Shown here piece by piece: positions 1-36,708 of a DNA stretch of 64,000 nt. The notes below the pieces were generated by a model that was not told where the DNA came from, did no database searches, and saw only the letters and a program-made list of their open reading frames with translations. Numbering within the stretch: the stretch's first letter is position 1; each line of letters begins with the position of its first letter. The position numbers and the translations under genes were made by a program. The DNA lies in the NCBI RefSeq assembly GCF_028640845.1, contig NC_080548.1, positions 15,036,814 through 15,100,813 of the forward strand, given 5' to 3'. This DNA comes from Ahaetulla prasina. Taxonomy: Eukaryota > Chordata > Lepidosauria > Squamata > Colubridae.

Positions 1-2804
1 GAAGTGGTGTAAAACTAGCCTCTCCTTTCCTTTCTGTCCCCTGGTTTCACCATAACAGCTGAAGAGCCCATGCATTCTCTCTTTCACTCCCCCCCCCTTC
101 CTCCTCCTCTGTAACTTGCTTAGATGGTTATTTTTTTTTTTTACAATTATAGTGAGCACACATTCCAGGCTCCTCCTCCACAGATCCTCTTTGCAAGTCC
201 TCCTTTCCTGCACTGCAGATACACGCTGCTCGTACCAGTTCTGTCTAAACCCTGACCAGAAGGAACATTTACTTCTTCAGGCTCTGAACCTTTGTATGTT
301 TGTCTTCTGTTCCGAAGCATTCTGTGGCAGAAAACAGCAGAAAGCTGGGCCTCTTGTCAGAAAAGGGGAGAAATGGAAAATTCTTCCTTTTCAAAATAGA
401 AGTTTAATGAATTCAAACACTCCTTCCATTATTAGTATCTCTGTGCGCGCGCGTGTGTAATAAAGAGGATATCAAAACGAATATTTGTGCAATATGACTT
501 TACATAATCTAGAATTTTTTTTTCAAAATTTTCAGAAACACACACATTAAAAACCACTTTTCTTCAAACTGGTTGACATTACTTGTGGAGTAATTGAGTT
601 CAGTGGAACCAAAAATGTGACATTTGTGTATGCATAAAAACAGCTTTGGGTGTAAAACATGAAGCATAAAGTTATATAATCAAACCAGTTGAGACCGATC
701 CATTGTGTAGATTGAGGTAAACCATCAGGGTAGGGACTCCATGCTAATTTTTATATAACTAAAGGCTGTATATTCTCATAAATTTGGTCCTGGCAACAGT
801 GACTTAATGCACTTATCACCATCCTATTCAGTTTACTGCAATATCCTCTACCTAGAATTAACTTTGAAGACCACTTGGAAACTGCACTTGGTTGCAAATG
901 TAGCCTCTCTTGTGTTGGCAAACCAAAGGTTGCCATAATTGTGTAACACTGACACTGTGGTTGCTGCAATGGCTGTCAGTAAGTTCCCCGGGACAAGTTC
1001 TGTAAGTCTTGGATGGGTTGGTGCCTATCGATGGTTATAGGATGTCTTCTCCGCTTAAAAATAATTAGCCTAGTGTTTGGACCCTAGCAAAGTCTTGGAC
1101 AGTCTCGCCTTTCCTTGAAGTTTAGAAATAGGAAATATAAACAAACAAATAAACAAAGACTACTACTTTACTTTAGATTCTCTGTCAAGGGTAAGATTTA
1201 TGGGTCTTTTCAAAATTGGTACGAAAAGAATTTTTCTGGGAGTTAATTGTACACTAGAGTGGAATACAAATTCAATTTGATTAATTCTAGGCTCAACTCT
1301 TTGAGACACCTACCCCAAATTGGAAATTTTTAATGATAGTTCTTCAGAGTAATAACTGAAGGTGGGCTTCAAAACCCTAAAATAAGCTAACATGTGTTAG
1401 TCACTTTTATAATCAATAGTGTTTCTGTTGGAGATATCACTAAAAAGTGATAATTTAATTCAAATGATCAACATTAGAAATTCTTAGCGCAGGAGTGAGT
1501 AGTCACTTTATTGGGATTGACAGTAATTTCTCTATAAAATCCTATTCCCACCATCTAACCTTCCTGAATAAAACTTTAAAAACTTGCTTTATGTAAACTC
1601 AGGTTGAGAAGACAAAATTTTAATTTCTGATCCAGTGTAAGTGGAATCATTGAAACTACTGTTTCCACTATCCCGTTCCCATCTCTATTCAAAATTAATT
1701 TTTCCTCTAACACCTAAGATAATGAAATGATTTTGCCATCTGAAATTAGCAGTCGAAGAATATGTAGGAGAACATGTACCATATTTTGAATGTGCCTTTG
1801 ATTGCTATGAATAGAATTGTTTACTGTATTTACACAAGAGAGTCTTGCAGAAGAGATAACTGAATTTTGTACAAAAGAGTTATGAAGGTTGGGGAAAAGT
1901 ATATGGGTGGAGGATATTATTATTTTCTCTTCATGCATTTCCATAGGGCCAGAATGGTGATTTTAGTAATCAAACTAGACACTCCAGTCACCCTTTCAAG
2001 AGAGTAGTTGGAAGGACACTATTTGGCAGCTGTTTCTTAGCAAAGCTAGTAGGCTACATTGGAAGCCTGTATACGGTTCATAATCTTAGGGAAGAAGATT
2101 TCATAGTTATAATACTTTATGTATGTAGGACTAACTTTATTTCAGTATTATTTTTGACAGTTGAATTTCTTTACTGAACTTTTCGATTCTAATCTTAAGG
2201 AACCAGCAGAGTCGTGTTCATTCTCGGGGATCTGTAGAAAAACTATTTAAAGCCAATGCAACAGTTTTGAAGTACAAATTAATGTTTGGTGAATCATGAT
2301 TTCTCTATCATTAAAAATCTGTCCTAACACCTTTTTCTGTATGTTTGATGACTACTTTATAGTTAGTATATAACACTGTATAACCTATGTTACAATAGTG
2401 ATCAAGTAGGCTGCTTCAAATTCATATGGAATTATTTCCTTTTGCTAATTCTGGCTGTGCGCAACTATTCTCTCTTTTCTCTCCTTTCTATCAGATTTCT
2501 TGTTTTCTTCTTCCCTTTATTTCCATATCTTCTTCCAAACCTCCATGGACTCTCACTTGAAGAATATTATCGTAATTGCATCTCTATCAAATTTAAATAT
2601 CTTAGCAAAAAGTATTATCTTCCTTTTATAGGCTGTAGCCTAGCACAGGATCCTCCAGATAAGGGGATATTTTGTGAAAATATTAAGCATGTAACAACAA
2701 CAAAAAAAAGTAGTGTCTGTACCATAATCAGAAGAATAACAAATATGGTCCATTAGTACAAAGTTTAAAGCAATCAAACATATATCTGGTGAATCATTTC
2801 TATT

Positions 2805-2880
2805 GTTTTTTTTAATTTGAATTTATATCCCGCCCTTCTCCGAAGACTCAGGGCGGCTTACATTGTGGGGCAATATGGGA
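2805..2880 (-). mobile_element. LINE 3' end fragment (L2/CR1 group)
   Basis: Reads as the reverse complement of the 3' end shared with 7440-7800, 15341-16702 and 27555-27730. The recognisable block is atatcccgcccttctccgaa followed by gactcagggcggcttaca. Only the 3' tip is present. Confidence 0.75.
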
Positions 2881-4058
2881 CCATATCAGCAAAAATCCTC
2901 ATAATCTGAGGATTATTAATTTTAACAGACACCTTTTAATCCATACTTAATACGAATATTGGTGAGATTCCTGATACTTGGATTTCAAACAGACAGATAG
3001 ATACACAGATCCTTATGACATTTGCCAAGACTATTATATTCTCTCTCTTTCAAGCGTGTTAAGAATATCAGCTTTATTTTGGAACCTGTCTCTTTAATTC
3101 CCTCCCCTTTTTTTGGAGGCTTTTTTAATTTCAAGCATGGTTTTGTTTTGGTATGAAAAAAGTGAACCTAGCGGCTGATTCCCTTTTTACAAGCAGCAGG
3201 AACAAACTCCTGCTGGCAATAAGGTTGAATTGGGCAACCAATCGCAGCTGGAACAGTTATAGTTTCAGAGTCCCCGTGGGCTTCCGCTATCGGGTCACAT
3301 CCCAAAATAACACTGGGCAGTATTTCAAGTGAAGAAATGAAGGCTTTGGGGTTGCAGCCAGCCTGGAGTGTGAGATTTCTGTGTGAAATAGTTGGCATGC
3401 CTCCAACATTTTTGATCTGCATGGCAGATGAGCAATAAAAGGCATAAAAAAAAAACACATTGGAAACACGTGGGGAAATTATCCAGACCAAGACGTTCCT
3501 TCATGCTGGCAGAGTTACTGCTGTTGATTTTTACCTCCTGTTTTCTCTTGCTTTACTGACTATATTCAAAGGAGGCAGGAGAAGAGCTTTCTTAGCAATT
3601 AGGCTGTGCGCTGTGCAGGTCAGAGATGTTCTTTCAAGGGATAGTTCCGCTGCCCACCAGCTGAATCCTTCTGGGTTACAGCTTTGAATTCAAAAAGGTT
3701 TGAAAAACTTAAAATACTACATGCTTTCGGGGAGGCCTGTAATAAATAGGTTTAAAAAATTGCAGTGCCTTGCATATTTTCATAAGGATCCTTGTAGGTT
3801 AAGGATGAATTTTATTACAGCCAAAGGGCAGAGATAGAAAGTGTACTGTAAGCACCTAAAAAAAGTAGATTAATACAGGCAATTTTAATAGCTGCTTTAA
3901 AAAGTATGTTACAACCATAGGAGATCTTTCACTAATTGATGCTTTACAGTATTTTGCTTAGATCTCAGTTATAAATGATTTACAATAATAAAAAAAAGAA
4001 CTCTGAAGTATTGTTGTATTATCCAGGATACTGATGCAAAAGAGGCAGAAAATAGCAG

Positions 4059-4253
4059 CAGTCCCCCACCTTGGCGTCCTGGCTGGCGGGGGGAGAGGGG
4101 AACAGGGCTGCGTGGGCAGGGTGCCTGGCGTGCATCCACATGCAGCTCGACTTGCGCAAGTTGAGCTACATGCTGGCCCACTACACACGCAGCCCGGTTC
4201 CAAATAGGCCACGGCCCAGTAGTAGGCTGTGGCCTGGAGATTGCGCACCCCTG
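4059..4253. mobile_element. hAT-type MITE, degraded
   Basis: Left end cagtcccccacc and right end gcgcacccctg resemble the CAGGGGTCCGCAACC termini of the element at 12460-12689. The inner sequence (ggcccagt, ggctgtggcc) is also of that type. Flanking duplications are too decayed to call. Confidence 0.55.
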
Positions 4254-4384
4254 GAATATAGGCATTATGAATATTCCTACAGATGATACAGTAAAACAGT
4301 TGTTTCAGCAGTTGGGAATCCTTTTATTGACAACTGTTATAAATCTCATTTTTTTCCAAATTTAGGAAGTTGTGATTTAACAGA

Positions 4385-4945
4385 AACAGAATAACAGAGT
4401 TAGAAGGGACCTTGAAGGTCTTCTAGTCCAGCTTCCTGCTCAAGTAGGATAACCTATACTCGTGATGGCAAACCTATGGCACGCAAAGCCCTCTCTGTAG
4501 GCACTCCAGCTGTCGCCCCAGCCCAGCTCCACCGTGCATGTGTGCGCGCCTCCTGCTGGCCAGCTGATCTTTAGATCTCTGCCATGCATGTGCGGGGGGG
4601 GGGGCGGGGAACATGCATGCACGTGTGTGGGAGTACAGGCTTTCCAGGCCCAAACTGGGGCATGGGGGCCCCTCACACCCCCTCCCCGTGTCCCATTTTG
4701 GGCTGGAAAGCCGCCTGCACCAACCTGGAAGCCAAAATGGGGTGTGGGGTGGGTGAGTGCAGGGCGCATGCATGAGGGGGCACTCGTATTGCATTTTTGG
4801 GGTTCGGGCATGCGCATTTGCGTGTGCACGCTTGCACTTTGGGCACTTGGCACCAAAAAAGGTTAACCATCACTGACTATACCATTTCTGACAAATGATT
4901 GTCCAGTCTCTTCTTAGAAACTTCCAATGATGTATTCCCATCTTT
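4385..4945 (-). mobile_element. CR1 LINE 3' end, interrupted by a MITE
   Basis: 4385-4460 reads agttagaagggaccttgaag followed by gtcttctagtccag, the reverse of the CR1 3' end. The CR1 sequence resumes after 4876 (atttctgacaaatgattgtc). The gap is filled exactly by the MITE at 4461-4875, so the CR1 copy is older. Confidence 0.8.
4461..4875. mobile_element. hAT-type MITE, GTGATGGCAAACC termini
   Basis: The ends cgtgatggcaaacct and aggttaaccatcactg are inverted repeats shared with the element at 50053-50316. Flanks cctatact and actatacc are probably a decayed 8-bp duplication. The interior is GC-rich, with a G run near 4592-4606, and its open frames are not genes. Confidence 0.8.
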
Positions 4946-5764
4946 TATCTGCTATGCTGATCCAGAATAAAGTGCTATAAGACACCCAGCTTGGCTGCAG
5001 ATAGTAATAAGGCCTGTTCAAACGATGGAACTCAAAAATTCTCCTCAAATTCTTCACTTTTCCACAGCTCATTTGAGAAACCATATTTTGATAGATGCTT
5101 TTTCCTTTTGCAATTTCACTGGTGACAAATTATGGATGATAAGAACCTGCCAAGGGATGCATTAGTAAACAGTGGTAAACATTATTGTCCAGTTTAACTC
5201 ACCTGGCGGAGGTCTTCTGGAGTCACATGGTCATTGTTGTAATGATGCGATGATGAATACAATTACAGGAAGGATAGCTGCCTGCATGAAAGAGGACCTA
5301 CATGATTTAAGGTTCTTTCCAGAGAAGAATGGGTTTTTATGAGATCTTACACTAGATTCATCCTTGTAATGCTGGCTCATATAAAAAGCTTCATTACTTT
5401 TTCAACGAGTAAATGTTCTTTTAGGATCAGCTGAATATGAATGGAACTGTTCTTAGCACTTTCTGTTTTGCTATTCAAACCTTCCTCGAATGAATTCAGC
5501 TCAAGTGGGATTTCTTGATATTTCCACTCTGCTTTTTTTATTAGACTTGCTAACTTGCAGTTTCCTTTCCGAGCTAGTTGCTCCAATATTCCTTAAGTGC
5601 ATTGGAGTAGGGGAAGGATAAGGACATCTTCAGAAATAGGCCAGAACAAATATTTCATTTTTTCAGATTTTGCCATATTTTTATCTGGTTCCCAAGTCTC
5701 AAGAACCTTAATTTGACAGAGAATAGAAGTATAAAATACCAATCTTAGTTTCACGATCATATTG

Positions 5765-6110
5765 ATGGAACATAGAATAATAGAGTTGGAAGGGACTTCG
5801 GAGGTCTTGTAGTCCAACCCCCTGCTTGAGTAGGGTCCTACAGCATAACATTTCAGACAAATGGCTGTCCACTCTCTTTTTAAAGACCTCCATTGTTGGA
5901 GCACCTAACAACTTCAGGAGGCAAGCTATTCCATTGGTATATTTCTCTCACTATTAGGAAATCTCTCCTTAGTTCTAGGTTGCTTCTCTCCTTGGTTAGT
6001 TTTCATCCATTGTTTCTTGTCTTGCCTTCTGATGCTTTGGAAAATAGTTTGACCCCCCTCGTCTTTGTAGGATCCCTTCATATATTGGAACACTGCTATC
6101 CGTATGAGTA
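5765..6110 (-). mobile_element. CR1 LINE 3' end fragment
   Basis: Reverse-oriented CR1 3' region. It starts atagaataatagagttggaa (tail side), has the ggacttcggaggtcttgtag block, and continues through cctccattgttggagcacct into the upstream CR1 3' sequence near 6090. Confidence 0.85.
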
Positions 6111-7140
6111 TTGATATGTAACAGGACTTTGTCATTGGATCATCTGTATCCATTGTATTGCTCTTGAATGTTCATTGGACACAAAAGCATGTCATTATAG
6201 TTATTTTTGTTATTGTGTAATGATCACGTTATACACCTGACATAAATCACTGCAGATGTGATAAAACAGAGGTAAAATGCAGTTGCTTTGTCCAGATTAT
6301 TTGTGTTGGAATGGATCTGCCTATTATTTCAGAGGGTGACAAAGTGGGGTGTCAGCACAGAAAATGGGAGCATTATACTTGCAATGACTAAATAAGATTT
6401 CATTAAATTGAGAATTTATTGACATATATTTTGCTAGATCCTTCAGCTTTTCCTATGATGGTATCCTCAATGTATCCATTATTATTTTATCCAAAAAAAA
6501 TTGTATTGCAAATAGAATTTAAACTATCATATCAAGTGTCTTAAGATGCAAATAATGTTAACTATTGGAGCTTTAGTTTGGAACTTCTTGGATCACAGAT
6601 TTTGAATTCATACAAAATACAGCCTTGGTTCTCTTGCTTGCTTCTTACAACTTATGAAAATATATGACTTTTAAAAATATGATAATTGATAGATGACACC
6701 AGGCCAAATCAAGTTATGCTTAAGGTTGAATGAATATAGTCCCATTCAGGTCAACTCCCTTTTCTTATGAAAAGGTCCTAGTAGATTTATTACTGCTTTT
6801 CATTCCCCTTGTCTCATCACTTGCTGTGGGATCATTTTAAATGTTAGCTTAACTGGGTAAGAGATAATTTCTCACCAGGACCCCTTACATAGTTTCAGCG
6901 ACCATTAATATAGACCAGTTATAAATATCTCAGCTATGCAAAAATTGGTGAGCAGGAAGGGGGTATATATGCTTGTCCTCAGCCCCTCCATCTCCTTCTG
7001 ATCTAACAGGATCTCAATGGAGATTATCATGGAATTAAGGTTCAAGAATTCTGCCACACATAGTAGCTTCAGCTTAGTTTACTGAGTGAAATACAAACAT
7101 TTACATCACCCTAGGAGAACCAGTCAAGAACTCCTTATGA

Positions 7141-7262
7141 CAGTTGTCTCCAACCTTAGTAACTTTAAGGTTTGTGGACTTCAACTCCCAGAGTTCCTCG
7201 GTTGAGAAACTCTAGGAGTTGAAGTTCACAAGCCTTAAAGTTACTAAGGTTGGAGACACCTG
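7141..7262. mobile_element. Palindromic hAT-type MITE
   Basis: The two halves are nearly perfect reverse complements, meeting around 7202, with termini cagttgtctccaacc and ggttggagacacctg. Flanks ccttatga and ctttatga match at 7 of 8. Same family as the copies at 11464, 21473, 26172, 51156, 52341 and 55230. Confidence 0.9.
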
Positions 7263-7439
7263 CTTTATGATACACATTATGGTGGTCTCTGGAAGGGTAG
7301 AGGAAGCTCATATACCCCCCAAAATCCATATCTGCTCAGCACAGGCTTTTTAGAGAGGAGCTAGTATCTTTATATTATTTGAAAAGGAATAAGAATTCTC
7401 AGTCTGGAATAGATTGGTGCTATACACCAAACACCAAAT

Positions 7440-7800
7440 ATTATTATTATTATTATTATTTATTCGATTTTTATACCGCCCTTCTCCTGAAGGACTCAGG
7501 GCGGTGTACAGCCAAAAGTAAAAAACAGACAATACAATATACAATTTAAAATACAAGTTAAAAAACTTATTTTATAATTGGCCTAAATTTTTTTAAAATA
7601 TATAAAACTAAAACCCCATTAAAATTAATAATAGCAAATTTAAAATCGATAAAATTTAAGCCAGCTCCAGTAAAGGAAACTGGAGCCTAAAGGGCTATAA
7701 AACTGGAGGCCCAACCACATCCAAAGCCTTCCAGCCATAGCAAACAAGCTCTTGGGTACAAAAGAATGCAATGAAATGGTTGAACATTTCATCCATAGAT
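7440..7800 (-). mobile_element. LINE 3' end fragment (L2/CR1 group) with (ATT)n tail
   Basis: Starts with an (ATT)n tail at 7440-7461, then tttttataccgcccttctcc and gactcagggcggtgtacag, as in the longer LINE at 15341-16702. 5'-truncated; its right limit is uncertain. Confidence 0.8.
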
Positions 7801-8107
7801 GGTGGCAACGGTTTTAAAGAGAGGAATAGCTCCTTTAAAGGATAAAAATGAAAGAAATTTTTTTTTGTTTGCTCTTCAGAACGTTTGACAAATAAGAAGG
7901 GGAAATAATAGAAGAATGGCATCTCTATTCCTTGGCCAATCACTTAGATAATCACTAAACATTTAATATGTGGCATTTTAAGGTTTCCGGAGTTCTCAGA
8001 AAGTGGCTTGCTGAAAATTGTATTTAAATAAGTGACTTTTTACCTGGAAATGTTAAAAGCATAACATTTGTCTGCTTAGAAGGCAGGGTCCTTAAATTCT
8101 TTATTAA

Positions 8108-31946
<23,839 letters not shown>

Positions 31947-32867
31947 CAGCCGTGGGATGCCTATTACCCCCCTGTGTGTGTGTGTGTGAATGGAGGACTT
32001 AGAAACTGATTGTTGCCCTTTATTTATGCAAAACCACCTCAGAATCCACTGTCTGCCCTGCGCTGTCCTGCTTCTACCTTGGGGGGGGGGAAGATATTCC
32101 CCCTGCCCTCACCTCTGCCCTTCAGATCTATCCTAATCCCCCTGTTCAAGGAGACAAAAGTTCTGCTTACATTTAAAAAAAAGAGACTTTTTTTATTTTA
32201 ACCAAAGTTGCTGTTGTTTACAGTGAGTTTGGGGGAAAAAAAACTTTGTCCTGTTAACGCACCGACAGGCCACTACTTTCATAACTGTTTTTAATGGTAA
32301 ACTCTGAAGGACAAAAAGTGACTGCTGAACTCTTTGTGTGGTTTATCGTTGTACATTCACAATCTTGCAGGAACCAAGAAGCTACCAGTTGTTAACAGAC
32401 CTTGTCCAATGGAGGCCTGTGCAGTAGAGTGTAGAACTTCATGTACTGTACACCTTAAACTGTAAACATACTGTAATAATGTCTCACATTGAAGAAGAAA
32501 AAAAAAAGCTGGATCAGCAGCAAAACTGTAGTTTTTAAAAATGTTTTTAGTTAATGTTGAGGAGAAAAAAAGGCTTTTCCCCCAAAGTATCATGTGTGAA
32601 CCTACAACACCCTGACCTCTTTCTCTCTTCCTCCTTGATTGTATGAATAACCCTGAGATCACCTCTTAGAACTGGTTTTAACCTTTAGCTGCAGCCTGAC
32701 AGCTGCCAGGTGTGTATATATATATATGATGTTGTACATTGCACATGCCCTCAAATTCCTTGCAGTTTTGTTCCCCTTCTCCCTGCCACCCCTTTATAGT
32801 ATGACGAGTTAAACAAGTTGATGACCTGCAAAAGCGAGACACCAATTATTTAATCTCTTGCCAGAAC

Positions 32868-32938
<71 letters not shown>

Positions 32939-32950
32939 CTTTCTCTCTCT
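32868..32950 (+). repeat. (TTTC)n microsatellite in ARID1A 3' UTR
   Basis: About 17 near-perfect TTTC units, then a CT-rich decay (tctctctctttt). It is pyrimidine-only on the transcribed-sense strand, so the array is present as poly(UUUC) in the mature mRNA. It also explains the artificial Lys/Glu/Arg-repeat frame on the minus strand. Confidence 0.95.
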
Positions 32951-33315
32951 TTTCCCCACCCTCACCCCATTTCTTTTGCCTCCGGAGGATGCTGTACAGG
33001 TCTGTGTATAAAGTCATTGCTGTCTCAGCAGCCAATCAACTTATAGTTTTATTTTCCTGGGGTTTTTTTTTTTTTTGGTTTTTTTTTTTTTTGTTTCTTT
33101 TCCTTTCTAATCGAGGTGTGAAAAAGTTCTAGGTTCAGTTGAAGTTCCTGATGAAGAAACACAATTAAATTTTTTCAGTGATGAATTCTGCATATTTGTA
33201 TTTCAGACGATGTAGCTAAAAACTTGATGTAAATTCCTCCCTTTTTCCTTTTTTGGCTTAATGAATATCATTTATTCAGTATGAAATCTTTATACTATAT
33301 GTTCCACGTGTTAAG

Positions 33316-33321
33316 AATAAA
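33316..33321 (+). terminator. ARID1A: ARID1A poly(A) signal AATAAA
   Basis: Canonical AATAAA about 1.37 kb after the stop codon, followed by a GT/T-rich stretch (gtttgtgagggttttc) suited to the downstream element. Confidence 0.8.
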
Positions 33322-34989
33322 TGTACATTAAATCTTGGTAAGATGTTTGTGAGGGTTTTCATTCTCAATGGTCATATAAGCCATTTTTTTTTTTTGGCAT
33401 CCTAATATCAACCAGATGTAATCCAGATGTTTCTCTAGGAAAAATACTTTTAAAACAATACTCATTTTCGAAGGCATAAAGATGTATTATTTATTTAGCA
33501 TAAATAAATGCACAATTAAAATTTGAATACATAAATGGCTAGGATTTGTTTGTAAAATCAGGGAAGAGTTGCCTTGAATATAATATCCTGATCCTTAGTA
33601 GTTGCTAGTTCATTGTTCACAATGTAAAAGCTCAATCTTCAACAGTCTTAAAAGGGTAAGGGGGATGTGTAGAAAATATTAGGACAACTTATTTAGCCTA
33701 CTCAACATGGAATACTGGTCTGGTTTTTTTTGGGGGGGGGTTTTGGTGCCTTGCTATTTTGGAAATAGTTTGATGTTGATTCAGTAGGAAATAATAAGAA
33801 GGTACTTTAGTGCAAAATTAACAAGAGCATGGTAAACCTTTTGCCAGATAAGTAACAGTTTAATTGTGCAAAGTCAAGAGTAGCAGGCCTCTGTTAATTG
33901 ACAGCTGAAAAAGAGCCAAATCAATATTTTCCTGGCAAGACTATCAAGCTCATAGAGACAAACAATTTGAGAAGGAAGGAGAGTTAAAGGCTGATTTATA
34001 CACCCAACTGGTAAATCAACTGATGTACACATATGTACCAAACAGCATTAAATTCCACTATTTCCCCACCCATAAAAAGCCCCCTCTCAAGACTAAGCTG
34101 TGAGTAATCAGCTGTGTTCTTGGGCCTCTTCTGTTTTTATAACTCTACTTGCATAAGGTAATTAACAGTTGCAGAAAAGTAGTACTTTAATAGTAAGTTA
34201 TCACAAATAAGTATTAGAGAACAGCAGTGCTAGTTATAAGAAAGCCTCACATAAAATCAATATGAAAATTTGTGACGTAAAAGTCCTGATAACTGAAATG
34301 GGAGTAAGTCCAACCAATTTAATGTCTGAACGCAATCCTGTCTTGATCATCTGCTTAAGAAGCTACCATTTGAACTGATTTATAGTCATCCTCAAATCAA
34401 GATTTCCTATCCTGGCTATTAGGTAGGATTGGAACTAAAATGTCCACGACCAGTGACTATGCTGGTTGATTGGGAAAAGATAGAATCTAAAACGTACGGA
34501 AAGGGTAGGTTAGGAAAGACTGCCTGTTAGGTGTGGAAAAACCAGAACCACATGCAGAAGTTCCAAATTAATGATTTTATTGCTAAAACCTACCACAGGA
34601 ATCTTCTTGGACTAACGGTTTGCACCTGGTAAGCTAGATAAGATTTTAACAGCACTCAAGATGGGTTGAGCTACACCTCTTGTGGCTGTGTAGTGACTCT
34701 AAACTCATTTAACTCTGCCCTCTGGTTCTGCTAATTTCTGTCCTACATCACCTTGTTTCACCACTTAGGAACCAAGGAGGATGCTCTGGACACCCACAAG
34801 TAAGGTTTAAGCAGATCAAGCCTCTTCCCCTGAAGACTGCTTTTAAATTTGAAATGTTCATGGATGTATTATAACGGATTAACTATTACAGATATGTACT
34901 GTTTTAGATCTCCTCTCCCAAAATTTTGGGAGCGTAAAGGTAGCTTTTACGTTACTTTCAATTAAGCAATATGAAGAGACTTGGGCTTA

Positions 34990-35090
34990 TTCAAGAAAGC
35001 TATTCTGTAGCATGAATAGAATAAAGGCACCAAGACAAATTCCTTGTGTGTCCAATCACACTTGGCCATTAAAAAATTCTATTCTATTCT
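34990..35090 (+). mobile_element. CR1-type (Snake1/L3-like) LINE 3' tip with ATTCT tail
   Basis: Reads accaagacaaattccttgtg followed by tgtccaatcacacttggcca and an attctattctattctat tail. The same sequence in reverse is at 37483-37570 and 39288-39620. The pentameric tail is what I know from snake CR1-L3 elements. Confidence 0.7.
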
Positions 35091-35252
35091 ATAAATCCTC
35101 CATGTCCTTGCTACCATTGCTGTGTAGGATCTAAGGTCAGTCAAGTTTTTCTTCTTGGCTGTTAAAATGTAGCCAGCAGCTTATTCTTTCATGAAGTATA
35201 CTACTTTCTGCCTGAAGATCTGACACTTGAATGTTTGTAACACTGCTCTAAT

Positions 35253-35590
35253 GGGACGCGGTGGCTCAGTGGCTAAGACGCTGAGCTTGCGATCAAAAGA
35301 TCAGCAGTTCGAATCCCTAGTGCCGCGTAATGGGGCGAGCTCCTGTGACTCGTCCCAGCCTCTGCCAACCTAGCAATTCGAAAGCACGTAAAAAATGCAA
35401 GTAGAAAAATAGGGTCCACCTTTGATGGGAAGGGAACAGTGTTCCGTACGCCTTCGGCGTTGATTCATGCCGGCCACATGACCACAGAGACGTCTTTAGA
35501 TAGTGCTGGCTCCTCGGCTTTGAAACTGAGATGAGCACTGCCCCCTAGAGCCAGGAACAACTAGCACACATGTGTGAGGGGAACCTTTAC
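35253..35590 (+). mobile_element. Sauria-type SINE, full length, with target duplication
   Basis: 338 bp. Head gggacgcggtggctcagtgg with B box gttcgaatccctagtgccgc, body tccacctttgatgggaaggg and catgccggccacatgaccac, tail gaacctttac. Perfect 12-bp target duplication cactgctctaat at 35241-35252 and 35591-35602. Confidence 0.95.
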
Positions 35591-36148
35591 CACTGCTCTA
35601 ATAGGGTAGATTTTATTTCATCAACCGATTGCAGCAGTTCAGTGTGGTTTTGAGAATTTATAGGTCTTTACAGCAGAGAAGTTTCAGCTTGAGGTCAGAA
35701 GTCAGCATGCCCCCAAGTAGCAGTTACAAGGGAACAATGGCAGATGTGATGTGCATTTCAACACTGCTGTGAGAAACAAAATGTTGGGCTCAGATGAGCC
35801 TTGGCTTGATTCTGTTTTTAAATTCTTAGAGAAATCTAGAAATTACCCTTAAGTGCTGCAGTGGTTTCTTTGTCAATTGTGTGAATTCCCTTAGATTTTG
35901 GGGAGGAATAGCTGCATTGCTGATCACAGCAGTTTGCCATAGTCAGCAGTATTTAAAGCAGTCCTGCTCACCCTAAAGATTTCCAGATACAGTACGCTGA
36001 ACTTCGTGCTTATAATTTCTTAGCCAGTTTGGCTGCTGTCATGCTAACAGGAAATTATGAGAATTGAAATCAAAGGACCTTGGAGGGCATCAGGGTGGGG
36101 AAAACTCATTTTAGACTCCTCTAAAGCTAGATTCACACACTATGTAGT

Positions 36149-36240
36149 ATTTCTCAGCCAAGGCAACTTCTAAGTGAACAACTCTCAGAATTCTGGGAGT
36201 TGAAGTTCGATCATCTTAAAAGTTGCTAAGATTGAGAAAG
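36149..36240. mobile_element. Decayed palindromic MITE
   Basis: Contains tttctcagccaaggcaactt and aattctgggagttgaagttc followed by atcttaaaagttgctaagat. Related to the CAGTGTTTCT-type elements at 10142 and 44512. Confidence 0.6.
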
Positions 36241-36708
36241 TGCAAAGCCCCAAAATTGTTGGTTACTTAGTTTGCATATTCAGCATAGGAGAAATTTTCA
36301 CCATTATTTATGGATAATATGCTCATTCAACTATGGTTAAAAAATTCTGACTTATTACATAGCTGGGTTTTGGTTTTTTTTACAAAAAAAGATTTTTGTG
36401 CAGGTATTTTTACAAGCATGGATTTGTTTCCCAAATCTGAATGGCCATGTTTTATACATTAGCACATTCAGCAGTTCTCTTTCACTCAGAGGAAAGTCAG
36501 TTCAGCTTTTTAAAAAGTCTAGTTTGAAAGGATTTGGGTGGAGTATTTTATCTTTATGAATATGTATATTGGTCTCTTGGTATTCTTAACTCGGGGTTGG
36601 ATAGTCAACCAAAACAAAAGCTGGGAATGGAATTTTTTAGGCAAACAGCATATTTCAAATACTGAGAAGGTAGTACTGTAGGCCTACTATGGTTAAAATG
36701 CTCCAAAG

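Larger units (their letters stand above)
31947..33345 (+). other. ARID1A: ARID1A 3' UTR
   Basis: Follows the stop codon directly. It holds a short TG run (about 31974-31988), poly-A/T runs, a long TTTC array (32868-32950) and T-rich stretches near 33062-33095. It ends at a canonical AATAAA at 33316-33321, so cleavage is expected at about 33335-33345. An ATTAAA-like hexamer near 33164 could give a shorter form. The end sequence around the poly(A) signal looks like the ARID1A 3' end as known in human (recall, not alignment). Confidence 0.85.

Noticed and set aside
4440..4873. Overlapping open frames of 60-138 codons on both strands
   Set aside because: They lie inside the GC-rich MITE at 4461-4875, have His/Pro/Cys-biased composition and no splice or promoter context.
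32850..33046. Minus-strand Lys/Glu/Arg repeat frame and plus-strand Phe/Leu/Ser frame
   Set aside because: Pure products of the (TTTC)n array in the ARID1A 3' UTR.
35253..35330. tRNA gene suggested by A- and B-box-like sequences (also at 18815, 37196, 38800, 42482, 47097)
   Set aside because: Each continues into a SINE body and tail, and two have target duplications. No complete cloverleaf with an acceptor stem was found.
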